Shown one piece after another: positions 11,850-21,636 of a stretch of 64,000 nt of DNA (position 1 is its first letter; each line of letters starts with the position of its first letter). Origin of the DNA: Dichetophora obliterata (Eukaryota > Arthropoda > Insecta > Diptera > Sciomyzidae); NCBI GenBank assembly GCA_963920525.1, contig OY986436.1, positions 10,743,001-10,807,000 of the forward strand, written 5' to 3'. The position numbers and the translations under genes were made by a program. The notes beneath the pieces were generated by a model. It saw nothing but the letters and a program-made list of their open reading frames with translations. It was not told the origin of the DNA and made no database searches.

Positions 11850-13380
11850 CAACAAAACTGTCCTTACTAACACATCCAACATGGCGTTTGTAAATATATA
11901 GTCACTGCAAAGAATAAATACAATTCCACAATAAAAATAAAAATAGTTATCTTTTTCCATGTACAAATTTTTAAATTTACAGAGACTGAAATTATTTATG
12001 AAGAATACGGTACTTTTACAACAGCTACATCCAGCATAACAGAAAATGTCAAAGACAAGTAATTTTTTTTTTGTAAAGGTTGGCTAGACTGTTGTGTTTC
12101 TTAGTGTTGCTACTGCAGAAAACAAATATCCAACTTATGTTCTCACAGCGTATTCCACCGAAAATGTTGGTGGTAAAAATAGCTCTTATGCCTTAAAAGG
12201 GGTTAAAACGCCGATATAGGTGTAATTATGTTGTCCTTGCTTTCTGATATCCGTTGATAAAAGTCAAAATTTTTGGAAAACGTTGCAAATTAGCGTTCCA
12301 ACTTGTCGTTATTGCCGTTACCACATGTCTTTAAAGAAAGGTTTGAAGATGTCTTTAAAATCAACAACTTTTTTGTTTTAAATCAACTTTGCTTAAAATC
12401 TATTAAATATTCAAGATGGCAACGCTAAAACTAACTTTTACTTAGTAACACCAAAACTTAGCGCCAACATTTGCCGCCACAACAGCAGTAGCAAAAAAAA
12501 AAAACAAGAACAAAAACAGCAACAGCAGCAGCCGAGTGTGTGATGCACAAACATTTCCTGTTGCAATTGTTTTCAAAACTCCTGCGAGATCTGTTGCAAC
12601 ACCGCGGGGACATTTGAAATTCGCCGCTGATGCTGAATGTTGAATGCTTAATTCTGCATGCTAACAGCGGAAGTTTTAGTGAATGGGAAAAGGATAAAGG
12701 GGATGGGCGATTAAAAACAACTGGGGTGGGACGTCAGGAGACAGAGCGATGGCAAAGGCTTGTTACGTGGGCGTTTTGGTATTTGTTGGTCATGGTTTAA
12801 CATGCATAAATTTATGCAGTAGATAAACTTGGCAGAATAGCAAAAAAAAAAAAAATCAAAAAACAAAAAGCAACAACAAAACGGATGGGGACAAAATGCT
12901 TACACACACACAAAAACACACTTAAACTTTTTTAAAACTTTTCGCACAGACACATTTGTAGTTGGAATTAAATCGTTTAACATCTAACTTGTGAGTGTTG
13001 GCCGTTGAACAAGCTCTGAATGCAAAACGCACGAAAACACAAACACACAAGCACTCACGTAAGTGTGCACCTGCAGGAGGTCCACTAGGCCTGTTATCCT
13101 TGTATTTACACCTTGATAAAGTGCTGCTGCGCTTGTTGTTATTGTTGTTGCGTTGCTATTTTATGTTCGCATCCTTTTTTAGTGTTTTGTTTAGATATTC
13201 AAGAATTTGTTTTCATTTGACTCATATTGTTGTTTGGGTAAAGGTATGTTGGTGGGGTGACGCACAGTGGGGAAAAAGTACTACCATTCCATCCAAATTT
13301 GTTTTCTAGTTGTAGACTTTCACCTGTTAAACCAACTTTTTTTGTTTTTTTAAAGACATTTTTTTTTTAAACCCCATCAA
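11850..13380. other. Gene-free stretch with low-complexity DNA
   Basis: It contains poly-A tracts and CAACAGCAGCAG and CACACA runs around 12.48-12.55 and 12.84-12.93 kb, plus a G+C-richer patch around 12.55-12.78 kb. This texture is common in fly intergenic or intronic DNA. A GTAAGT-like donor at about 13059 follows a short open stretch, but no convincing exon is supported. No terminal repeats were recognised. Confidence 0.5.
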
Positions 13381-13880
13381 ACTGTTTGAGCATAAATTTT
13401 CAGTCTCTATTCTTCAAAATTTTTGTATTGATTAAGTCCATTTTTGCTTGAAAACAAAATTTTTCAAATAAATAATGAATCCAAAGTCGAAAAATTCGAT
13501 TTTTTGAGATGTTTTTTTTTTTAAATATTCGTTTTTTAGATATCTTTCTATCTGACTGGCCGGATTTCCGATTTTCTTTTTCTATATTTGAATATTTTTT
13601 ATCTTGAATAAGTTAATTTCTACCTGAAAACAAAGTTTTTGAAATGTTGAAGCTAAAAATCGAAAAATTCGAGTTGTGGAAATAGCTTTTTATGTATTCG
13701 TTTTTTAAATATCTATCAATTTGTCTAGCTCAATTTTCGATTTTCAACTTTACATTTTCATGTTCTTTTTTTTATTAAATATGTTTTCATAGATTTTTTT
13801 TGTTTGTATTGAATAATTAAAAACCATGTTTTTCAAATTAATATTAAACCAAATTGATAAAAAAAGTTTTGTTTTTAAAT
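13380..13880. repeat. ~170-bp satellite array, left part
   Basis: Diverged tandem monomers share the phrase CGAAAAATTCGA (13489 and 13661, 172 bp apart), followed by a T-rich tract, GTTTTTTAAATATCTATCAA and a CTAGC/CTGGCC block. A third monomer starts near 13830 and is cut by an insertion at 13881. The array resumes at 16691 in matching phase. Confidence 0.75.
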
Positions 13881-14339
13881 CCCAGCAGGCAATTAAGAGA
13901 GTGCTCCGCAAAAGAAGGCATGCTAGCACTGCTATTATTGGCGTCAATACACCTTCCATGATCACTGCATTGATGAGTGCTTCTGTAAGGCCTACCTTTT
14001 GAAGGTTCTGAGTCTTTTCATATTATTTTATATTTTTCTTATATTTCTTATATTTGATTTTAACATTATTGATTTTAACATTATTTGTATTATAAGAACA
14101 AGTTCTTTTATAATACATTATAGTTTGGAAGGTAAAAAAGGAAGCGTATAAACTTAAATCTAAACTTAAAAATCTAACAAAGTTTAATGCTTATAAAATA
14201 AAAACTTAAAGCTAAAAAAAGTCAACTTAAAGTAAAGAAAAACAAGGGGAAAAAAGCGTAAGGAAAAACGATAGAGCGAAAATATAGAAGACTTAGGAAG
14301 ATATAAAGAAATAAAACCAGAAAAAAGTGAGAAAATGGT

Positions 14340-16005
14340 TACAAAGTATATTAATTTGAAAAATAGGAAAAAATTACTTGTCTAAACATTGTTACTTCAG
14401 GAATAGATTTAATACTACTTGGCAAACTATTCCACAATCTTATGGCATTAACGAAAAATAATCTTGACGAATTTAAATAGTTAAATTTAGGTATAATAAG
14501 CATACGACTTCTTTGCAGTTGACTAAACTGTAACTTTTCATACAAATGGGATGGTGTTCTCGAATGTATCAGCTTGTGTTAGAAAATGCAGTTTCTGAAA
14601 TTTATATAGTTTACTAGGTCACAACCAAGGATGCTTTTGTTGAATTCAGATATATGGTCAAACTTACGAAGTCCATATACGTATCGGATGGCATGATTGA
14701 ATGCCAGCTGTAGCTTTAGTTGCGAGCTAGAATCCAGCTTACTGTAAACTAGCTCTGAATAGGAGATTATGGGAACAATAAGTTGAACTACTAGTTTTAT
14801 TCTGGTGCAAGTGGGTGTGAATTCAGCTGTCACTCTAAGATTGCTTAACACATAATAAATTTTTCGGACTACACTATTAATATGATCAGAGCATGTCAGA
14901 GAGGAATTTATATAAAAACCAAGACTTTTTGCACTGCTTGTTAATTTTAGCTTATCAGCACCTTAAAATAAAAAAGGAATATCTTCATGAAAAACTTTGT
15001 CTTTCACTATAGAGAGCACAACTGATTTCAGAGGATTGAGCTTAAGACAATTACGAATTGCCCATTTATTTAGAGTCTTGATCCTCATTTAGTCTGTACA
15101 CTAAGTCATCTAGAAGACCAACTCTATTAGAATGATGTATTTGCACGTCATCTGCATAGGCATGCATTGTTGAATGTTTGCAGACTCTAAATATATCATT
15201 GATAAAAATTACAAACAGCAGGGGACCAAGAACTCAACCCTGGGGAACACCACTAGATAGAAATTTGTATTCAGAATATTTATTACCAACCTTGACTCTT
15301 TGAACACGGTTTGACAAATAGCTATTCAAGACTCGTATAGCACTACTACTAAAACCATACATAAACTTTAGTTTCGAGCACAACAAAGAATGATTCACAG
15401 TATCAAATGCTTTTGAGAAGTCAAGCAAGCAAAGAAGAGTAATATGTCCTTCATCATAAAAAGCTCTTATATCATCAAGTATTTTAACAGTGGCAGTGGC
15501 ACAACTGTGAAAAGCCCTGAAGCCAGATTGCATTGGAGATAATAAATTGCTATCATTAAAAAAGTTTACTATTTGATATGCCATAAGTGCTTCACACACT
15601 TTGGCCAGGCAAGACAGAATGCTGATAGGCCTATAATCATTAGGCCCATTTGAAGTTGGTTTTTTTGCTACCGGCATAACGAGAGCAACTTTCCATGAAG
15701 ACGGAAACGAAGACCTGGTAATACAATGATTTACAATATGTGTAAGGGGGCTAAGGACTTGCAAGAGAATAAGCTTTAAGAATTTTAATGATATAAGGTC
15801 TTCACCTATTGCATTTGACTTAATTTTTAATATCGACTTTCTCACATCATTCACTTACTGCGGAGAATTGAAAATTTTCTTGGACAGCATATTCAGAGAA
15901 ATCTATGTGGTTGCTAGGAGTAAGTACAGAGTTAGAGAGAAAGTAATTATTTAAAATATCTGGGTCAATATTTCATTCATCAGTACGTTTCTCACCAATC
16001 CCAAT
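14340..16005 (-). pseudogene. Non-LTR retrotransposon reverse transcriptase relic
   Basis: On the minus strand, 15854-15234 encodes a clear RT domain. It has KSNAIGEDLISLKFLK, SSWKVALVMPVAKK, NDYRPISILSCLAKVCEALM, SPMQSGFRAFHSCATA, the metal-binding Asp in LLCLLDFSKAFDTVNHSLL, then SSGVPQG. Downstream (15.24-15.13 kb) the catalytic AYADDVQIHH follows after a stop. The tail at 14851-14351 has SYSELVYSKLDSSSQLKLQ and LWNSLPSSIKSIPEV, typical of RT C-termini in the Jockey/CR1 group. Upstream, 16005-15855 carries the linker found before RT. Endonuclease and gag are absent, so the copy is 5'-truncated, with several stops and frameshifts. Confidence 0.88.
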
Positions 16006-16089
16006 TATTTTTATAAAAAAAAATTTATAAAAAATATGGTAAAAATTATATATAATCAGAACAATTTAAAAAAAATATTAAAAAAAAAC

Positions 16090-16480
16090 AAAAAAATTTT
16101 TTTTATGTCCAAGTTGGGTTTCGAACCCAAGTCTCCGAAATCTAACACATTACACATCATATTATATGAAAATATTTATTTGTAAAAATTGCAAGTATTT
16201 TCTTATATTTTTGTTTGAAAAAATTTTACGAAAAAATTAAAAAAAATTTTTAAATGAACAGAAAAATTTTTTAAAAATGTAGGTTTAAAAAACATACAAA
16301 AAATTTTTTTTTGTCCCAGCTGAGTCTCGAACCTGCGCTCCCGAAAGCTTACTTTCATTTGGAATGATGCAAAATAAGCTTAATTTTATTAAAAACTGCG
16401 GTGGATTAGTAGATAAAATGTCGAACCATCACATGAGAACCGTTGGTTCAAATCTGGAAATTGTTAGGCGTTTTTTATTT
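16090..16480. repeat. Cluster of three tRNA-derived (SINE-like) fragments
   Basis: Two minus-strand fragments have B-box-like GGTTCGAAACCC (near 16120) and GGTTCGAGACTC (near 16330), each followed by the word CAGCTGGGACA or its variant. One plus-strand fragment has an A-box-like GTGGATTAGTAGATAAAATG near 16404 and a B-box-like GGTTCAAATCTGG near 16447. None folds into a full tRNA by inspection. They look like heads of tRNA-derived SINEs or tRNA-like MITE pieces. Confidence 0.4.
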
Positions 16481-16690
16481 CAAGTTGATATTTATATTGC
16501 TTTTCTGTCTAACGTGCATTCTCAAAAAGATCTCTAGCAGGCCTCTTTAGAGTCGCGGGAGCGGAATGCCTGAGAAATTTTCTCATTTCATAGAAAGAAG
16601 AAAGTATACTTGGATATGGTGTGGAAGCACTTAAAAATCCATATGAAGGCCTGCTAGTAGTACTTCGAACTCCTGCCATTGCTGACTGGG

Positions 16691-17220
16691 ATATTTATCA
16701 ATTGATCTAGCCGGATTTACTATTTTCTATTTTTATTTTGTTTTTTGCGAAAATTTTTGTTTTTTCATTCAATTTTTCCATTTTTACTTTAAAAATCAAG
16801 ATTTCAAATAGTTGAACCGAAAGGTCGAAAAATTCGATTTTTTTAGTTTTTTTTGCATGTGCGTTTTCGAATTATTTATCAATCGTCTAAACTTTTTTTT
16901 ATTTTCATGTTCAATTTTTAAAAATTTTGTTATAGAAAAAGTTAATTTTTACAAAAAAACCTACGTATTCAAATTAATGTTGAATCTAAAGATCGAAAAT
17001 ATTTCAGTTTTTAAAATTGTTTGTGGATGTTGTGTTTTGAATTATTCATAAATTTTATTTTAATTTTTTATTTCTTATATAAAAAAAAAAATTTAAAACT
17101 AAACATTTTTTTAATGATTTTTACTTGAAAAGGAAGTACTTTACAAAAGAGTTTAATGAAAAAAATTACTAATAATTTGCCAAGGAATTCGTTTTTTTAA
17201 TATTTTTTTATGCATTTATG
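16691..17220. repeat. ~170-bp satellite array, right part
   Basis: The array continues after the insertion: CGAAAAATTCGA at 16825 and CGAAAATATTTCA at 16993 (168 bp apart), with the accompanying TTATCAATnGTCTA phrase. Monomers become unrecognisable near 17220. From there to about 17430 the DNA is AT-rich with nothing recognisable. Confidence 0.65.
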
Positions 17221-17436
17221 GATAAAATTGAAAATTCAAAATATGGGTTCAAAATGCTGAAAAACTCACCACCATAAAAAAATAATTATTCAAAAAATTT
17301 ATTTTTCTATTTAATTGAAAAATTGAATTTTTCTATATAAATATTTTAAAAACAAAAAAATGTGAAAAATATAATGGTTTTTTCAGTCCTTGAAAAGACT
17401 TTGACTAAGCTTATATTTTTCAATGGTGTTTTGCGT

Positions 17437-17705
17437 TTTATTAAATGTTTGAACACAAATGATCGATAACTAAACCTGCGAGGTTTATGCCGACTCCAAA
17501 CGGCTTATGTTCTCAAGAAGCTTTACATGGCCATTTTTACTCTCGAAGTTTTGCCATTGTCTGTAGGGAGGTAGTGGCCGAATAGAAATATTAATTCAAT
17601 TGAATAAACATTCTGTCTGAGCTGGGGATTCAACCCGGGCTACATCGCGGTTCTTTAAGAGCCACGCATTCTACTCAGTAGGTTCCTACTGACGATAGTA
17701 AAGAT
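17437..17705 (-). repeat. tRNA-derived SINE, minus-strand copy
   Basis: The complement reads a tRNA-like head (GTAGAATGCGTGGCTCTTAA, then GGGTTGAATCCCCAGC as B box), then TCAATTGAATTAATATTTCT, GTAAAAATGGCCATGTAAAG, CTTGAGAACATAAGCC and ends CGATCATTTGTGTTCAAAC. The same order of blocks occurs on the plus strand at 57728-57911 plus 59556-59625, so this is a dispersed family about 265 bp long. RNA polymerase III promoter boxes at one end and no coding capacity fit a SINE. Confidence 0.65.
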
Positions 17706-17769
17706 CGTCAAAAGATAGATAGATTACTTAATCATTGAAATTTAAAAAAATGTACGTGCCTTTTTTTTA

Positions 17770-17871
17770 AGATAATTGAAAACATTCTTATATCGTCCCA
17801 ATACATAAATCTGGTTCTAAACAGGATACCAAAAATTAAAGACCCATTTGTAAACTTTCGTATATCCTTAA
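17770..17871 (+). pseudogene. Jockey-like RT, upstream piece
   Basis: The plus strand translates as KHSYIVPIHKSGSKQDTKN, then RPI in the same frame, the block that precedes the RT palm in Jockey-group non-LTR elements. The reading is cut at a TTAA by the piggyBac element and resumes at 20202 with KVFDKIIYDKM. Nothing upstream resembles endonuclease or gag, so the copy starts here by 5' truncation. Confidence 0.8.
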
Positions 17872-17920
17872 CCCTCATCGGTCCCCCGTATGCGCACGTA
17901 TACAATTTTGATCTTTAACC

Positions 17921-19900
17921 TTGAATAAAATAAAAACGGTTCAGCGAAATGACCTTGTATTTTGCAAAGTAGAATTATTTTGGCTGAACAACCAAAAAAA
18001 CCCGTTTTTGAATTTGTACCCTTACTGTGTTTGCCTGTGCAGTTATAGTTACGAATCGGTCCCTGTGTATGTGCGCATACACATAAGCAGGTTCCTGGAA
18101 TTGTCGCTTATTTTTGTGTGTGGATTTATAGCACGCTCTTATTTTTTGTTTTATGAATTTCAGTTTGTTCTGGAACACGATGATTTTGCATTATCAGACG
18201 GGGAGAATGATGAAAGTGAAGTAAGCGTGCATTCGGATGAAGACGACATTGAGCCACTTGAGCAAAATTGCCACATTGAGCCACTTGGGCAAAAAGAAGA
18301 AAATGCAGCAAATCCTAAAAATAAATATTTCTTAAAAAATAAGAAAATTGAATATTCATCGCAACCATTTGAAATAAATCGAAGAAATTCATTTAGACAT
18401 GCAGAAAATTTCACTTCAGGTAAAAATCTACCCTCCTTGTTATGGGTTCATGTTCCTTATATGTTTCATTTTTGTTATAATTCAGGTCCAAAAGCATTAG
18501 CAGCTGCTACTATAGTTGATGTTTCGTCTGCATTTCACATGTTCCTTGAACCGGTTGAGAATATTATTTTGAACATGACGAATTTATATGGTGTGCGAAA
18601 GTACAAAGACGATTGGGAAAACATTGATTTGGACACTCTACACGCAAACTTTGGACTGATGCTGCTTTTTGGTGTGTATCGGTCATACGGTGAATGTGTC
18701 ACTAAACTGTGGAATGACGAAACTGATCGGCCAATATTTAGAGCAACAATGTCTTTGAAAATGTTCAAGCGTATCCATGGTTGCATTCGATTTGATGACC
18801 GAGAACAACGTATGGCCAACACTGCATCTATAAGTACTTCTGTACTTGACAAACTGGCACCGATTCGAAATTTATACGATAAATGGAATCATAATTTGAA
18901 AGTTGTATACACACCAGGAAAAAACATTACCGTAGATGAACAGTTAGTTCCGTATCGTGGGCGATGTCCGTTTCGTCAGTATATTCCATCCAAGCCGGCG
19001 AAATATGGCGTCAAAATTAGGGTGATATGCGACTCAAAAAGCTGGTATGCATACAACACACAAATTTATGTTGGTCAGAATCGTAATGCCACTACTGAAC
19101 GTAATCTCAGGCGGCGTGTTGTTTTGGATTTGGTGGAAGGACTTTCTGACAGAAATGTAACGTGTGACAACTTTTTCACTTCGTATGAATTGGCAGAAGA
19201 TTTACATAAGAATCGCATGTTTATTTTGGGAACAATAAGGAAAAATAGGACTGAAATTCCTTCAGTTCTCGACATGCGTCAAAAGCCAATTTATAATACA
19301 GAAGTTGTTATTGAACATAAATTGCAAGCAGTTATGTTGTCATATGTTCCTCGCCGGTACCGATTAATGACATTGCTCTGTATATACCACAATGTTGTCA
19401 GCATAAATGAGAATAGTGAAAAGAAGAAACCTAACATCATTGAAGACTACAACAAAACCAAGAGTGGAGTTGATGCTATGAATCAAATGGTGGCTACGTA
19501 CACATGCAAACGAAAAGTCAATCGGTGGCCAATGGCAGTATTTTGTAACATGCTTGATGTTAGTGCGTTGAATGCATTCGTGACGTTCATTGCATTGTTC
19601 CCAAATTGGAAAAATTCTAAAACGAACCGTCGTCGCCTTTTTATCGAGGAGCTTGGATTGAATCTCGTTGAAAAACAGATCACTAAACGTAAAAAACAAC
19701 CTCAAAGTAATGATGCTTCCAGTATTATTCAAAGAATTCGGGAGATTCGCCATTTACCAAGTACATCAAAACGAGGCCGATGCTACATCTGCACATATAA
19801 AAATAACAAAAATCTTTTTGCTGCACGCTGTGAAAAGTGTAGAAATTTCATTTGTGCTGAACATAATTTCAATTTATGCGAAATATGTACAAATAATTGA
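17921..19900 (+). CDS. piggyBac transposase (DDD), uninterrupted frame
   Basis: The 659-codon frame encodes a piggyBac-family transposase that excises and inserts at TTAA. An acidic segment (SDGENDESEV, about residues 91-120) precedes the catalytic domain. Catalytic Asp339 lies in NITVDEQLVPYRGRCPF, Asp416 in NVTCDNFFTSYELAEDL and Asp518 in KSGVDAMNQM; the spacing (77, 102) matches piggyBac. The position equivalent to the accessory Asp450 of piggyBac is Asn521. KVNRWPMAVF follows. The C-terminus is a Cys-rich zinc-binding domain from about residue 622 (CYICTYKNNKN, CEKCRNFICAEH, CEICTNN). Residues ~167-188 are probably a retained 66-bp intron, and the first ~81 residues are hydrophobic and Cys-rich, unlike the family. 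The true protein is probably near 556 residues plus a short first exon. Confidence 0.93.
   Translation: MNKIKTVQRNDLVFCKVELFWLNNQKNPFLNLYPYCVCLCSYSYESVPVYVRIHISRFLELSLIFVCGFIARSYFLFYEFQFVLEHDDFALSDGENDESEVSVHSDEDDIEPLEQNCHIEPLGQKEENAANPKNKYFLKNKKIEYSSQPFEINRRNSFRHAENFTSGKNLPSLLWVHVPYMFHFCYNSGPKALAAATIVDVSSAFHMFLEPVENIILNMTNLYGVRKYKDDWENIDLDTLHANFGLMLLFGVYRSYGECVTKLWNDETDRPIFRATMSLKMFKRIHGCIRFDDREQRMANTASISTSVLDKLAPIRNLYDKWNHNLKVVYTPGKNITVDEQLVPYRGRCPFRQYIPSKPAKYGVKIRVICDSKSWYAYNTQIYVGQNRNATTERNLRRRVVLDLVEGLSDRNVTCDNFFTSYELAEDLHKNRMFILGTIRKNRTEIPSVLDMRQKPIYNTEVVIEHKLQAVMLSYVPRRYRLMTLLCIYHNVVSINENSEKKKPNIIEDYNKTKSGVDAMNQMVATYTCKRKVNRWPMAVFCNMLDVSALNAFVTFIALFPNWKNSKTNRRRLFIEELGLNLVEKQITKRKKQPQSNDASSIIQRIREIRHLPSTSKRGRCYICTYKNNKNLFAARCEKCRNFICAEHNFNLCEICTNN
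18065..18082. repeat. Third internal copy of the piggyBac palindrome
   Basis: GTGTATGTGCGCATACAC is a near-perfect palindrome sharing the GTATG-GCGC-CATAC core with the two subterminal copies at 17888-17903 and 20144-20159. It lies before the family-like coding part. Confidence 0.7.
18161..18163 (+). promoter_or_regulatory. Candidate splice acceptor upstream of the acidic N-terminus
   Basis: The tract TTTTTTGTTTTATGAATTTCAG ends at 18163 directly before the codons for FVLEHDDFA, where family-like acidic sequence begins. The upstream 81 codons look non-coding and contain a third copy of the element palindrome. A 5' intron ending here is therefore plausible. The donor could not be fixed by eye. 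Confidence 0.35.
18420..18485 (+). other. Probable 66-bp intron inside the transposase gene
   Basis: The segment starts GTAAAA after TTCAG, ends TTTGTTATAATTCAG, is T-rich, and has a length typical of short fly introns. It is divisible by three without a stop, so the frame stays open unspliced. Splicing joins ...ENFTSG to PKALAAATI, which matches the GP-x-A-x start of the piggyBac catalytic domain much better than the unspliced insert, which has an atypical aromatic-rich sequence. Confidence 0.7.
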
Positions 19901-20201
19901 CAAAAGTTAAAAATTCAATTTTTTTCTCTAATATATGTAATATTCTAATTAATTTACTTCTAAATCTACCTTTATGAAGTGATGTATTAAGAAGAAATGT
20001 ATGTATTGTATTGTATTAATTAATTGTATTAATTATGTATTAATGTATTAATATGATAGCAAACAATGTAATAGACATAAAAAATCACAAAACATAAATG
20101 TTTGTTAATTTTTTTTAGCTTTTTTACAATTAAAAATATATGTGTATGCGCGCGCATACAATGAGACCTATTAGATGTATTTCTCGTGGGGCCGATGAGA
20201 G

Positions 20202-21636
20202 TTAAAGTCTTCGATAAAATCATTTATGACAAAATGTCCTTTGATGTCAAAAATGTTATATCCCCTGAACAACATGGCTTCTTAACCGGTAAATCAACAT
20301 TGACAAACCTGGCATTTTTTTGCAATTTTGTTATTAAAAACTTTGAAGCTGGCCTTTAAACTGATGTTATATTTACTTATTTTGCGAAGGCGTTCGACAA
20401 AGTCTGCCACAAACATTTAATTTTGAAACTTTCCTCCTTTGGAATTCATTCAAATCTTTTGAGATGGTTCCAATCGTACCTAGTTAACCACATCCAGTTC
20501 GTAATAATAAAGGATATCACATCTAACATCTTTGAAGTTACATCTGGGGCCGAATTACAGCATCCGTGATCGAGCAAAATTACGAAGGGCACGACGAGAT
20601 AAGTGCCTATCAATCTTGTACAATTTTGCTCGATCACGGATGCTGTAATTCGGCGCCTGGTGTTCCCCAAAAAAGCCATGTAGGACCTATCCTGTTCCTT
20701 CTATTTATTAACGATTTGCCCACGGTCATACATCATTCCTAGTGCCTTCTTTTTGCGGATTATCTTAAACTATTCCGATCTATTAAATCGGACACTGATG
20801 TATATTTACTAAAATCAGACATCGATTCAGTCTTTGCCTGGTATGAATTAAATAAATTAAATCTCAACGTTTCCAAATGCCAATATTTCACTTTATGTCA
20901 TCTCCTTTAATTAGCCCTTATTTCATAAATTCAAGTCAACTTGAGAGGGTTACTTTAAAGAAAGATCTTGTAATTTTATTAGATCCATGTTTACATTTTA
21001 AAGACCACATCAATCTTATCATCAATGTAACTCACTCCATGCTAGGCTTCTTAATAAGAAATTCTAAAGATTTTAATGACACCCTACACCCGCAAAAGTC
21101 GGCATCATAAGTTCGGCCACATTTATAATACTGCTCACTTTTATGGAATACTGCTTCATCCACACAATCTCTTAGAATTGAAAGAGTTCAGAAAAAATTC
21201 ACAAGATTCATGGTTTTCAAACTTAACTGGAACCTCCCTCAGTCTCCACCCTACACCACTATATCTGACCTAATTGATATTTGTTAACTTGAATCTAGAC
21301 ATCAAATTCAGTCTGTCACTTTTATTCGCGACTTAGTCCATCACCATATTCAGTGTCCTATTCTGCTTGGTTTATTAGACTTTAATACCCCATCTCGATT
21401 CCTTAGGAGTCAGTTTAACTTTCGCATTCCTTTCCATGGAGCTGCCTATGCTCTGAATGAGCCTATTACACGTTGCACCATTGAAGCGAATCGGGTCTTG
21501 TCTTTGATTGATATCTTTGGTAATATTCCAAGAAATCGCTTTAAAATAAACCTTAAACTTCTTTAAATATTTCATGTCTTTTAGTGCTATTAATTTTTGT
21601 CCGCCCTTTTTTTCTGTGTTGCTTTCTATATATTTA
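20202..21636 (+). pseudogene. Jockey-like RT, main piece
   Basis: After the piggyBac, the plus strand continues the RT: KVFDKIIYDKMSF, ISPEQHGFLTGKSTLTNLAF, YFAKAFDKVCHKHLILKL (first palm Asp in the SKAFD-type motif), WFQSYLVNHIQFV, then VTSG broken by a 110-bp hairpin insertion before VPQKSHVGPILF. INDLP follows and then the catalytic box, read as FADYLKLF where ADD is expected, so it is mutated. Thumb and C-terminal blocks continue (LEFKRIERVQKKFTRF-like, QFNFRIPFHGAAYALNEPIT) to 21565. Several frameshifts and stops exist. The 3' UTR runs on to 21636, where a reverse-oriented LOA-like element is inserted, and resumes at 26791. Confidence 0.85.
20548..20657. mobile_element. 110-bp hairpin MITE inside the RT motif
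   Basis: Arms GCCGAATTACAGCATCCGTG... and ...CACGGATGCTGTAATTCGGC are perfect complements over about 33 bp, with a ~40-bp loop. The insertion lies between TCTGG and TGTTCC, with TGG (20545-20547 and 20658-20660) as a possible 3-bp duplication. Removing it restores the conserved SGVPQ motif of the RT. It is a small non-autonomous DNA element of unknown superfamily. Confidence 0.8.

Larger units (their letters stand above)
13881..16690. mobile_element. 2.8-kb insertion with CCCAGCAGG-type inverted ends
   Basis: The left end reads CCCAGCAGGCAATTAAGAG. The right end reads GCCATTGCTGACTGGG, whose complement is CCCAGTCAGCAATGGC. The insertion divides a satellite monomer: AAAT stands before it and ATATTTATCAATTG continues after it, matching the intact monomer phrase AAATATCTATCAATTTG, with at most AT duplicated. 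The inside is a non-LTR retrotransposon relic and tRNA-like fragments, so the DNA transposon served as target for later insertions. The superfamily is unresolved. A similar end, CCTGCTGGG, occurs alone at 33590-33598. Confidence 0.55.
17868..20205 (+). mobile_element. piggyBac element with TTAA duplications
   Basis: The 5' end is TTAA then CCCTCATCGGTCCCC. The 3' end is GGGGCCGATGAGAG then TTAA, giving 13-15-bp inverted ends with one or two mismatches and a duplicated TTAA (17868-17871 and 20202-20205), the hallmark of piggyBac. Just inside each end lies a palindrome: GTATGCGCACGTATAC at 17888-17903 and GTATGCGCGCGCATAC at 20144-20159, likely subterminal transposase sites. One long transposase frame fills the middle. 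The element interrupts a Jockey-like RT, whose sequence joins precisely when the element and one TTAA are removed. Total length is about 2.33 kb, close to that of autonomous piggyBacs. Confidence 0.93.

Noticed and set aside
12995..13309. 104-codon frame next to a GTAAGT
   Set aside because: No upstream ATG in good context, Leu-rich low-complexity translation across CA and TTG repeats, and no family resemblance.
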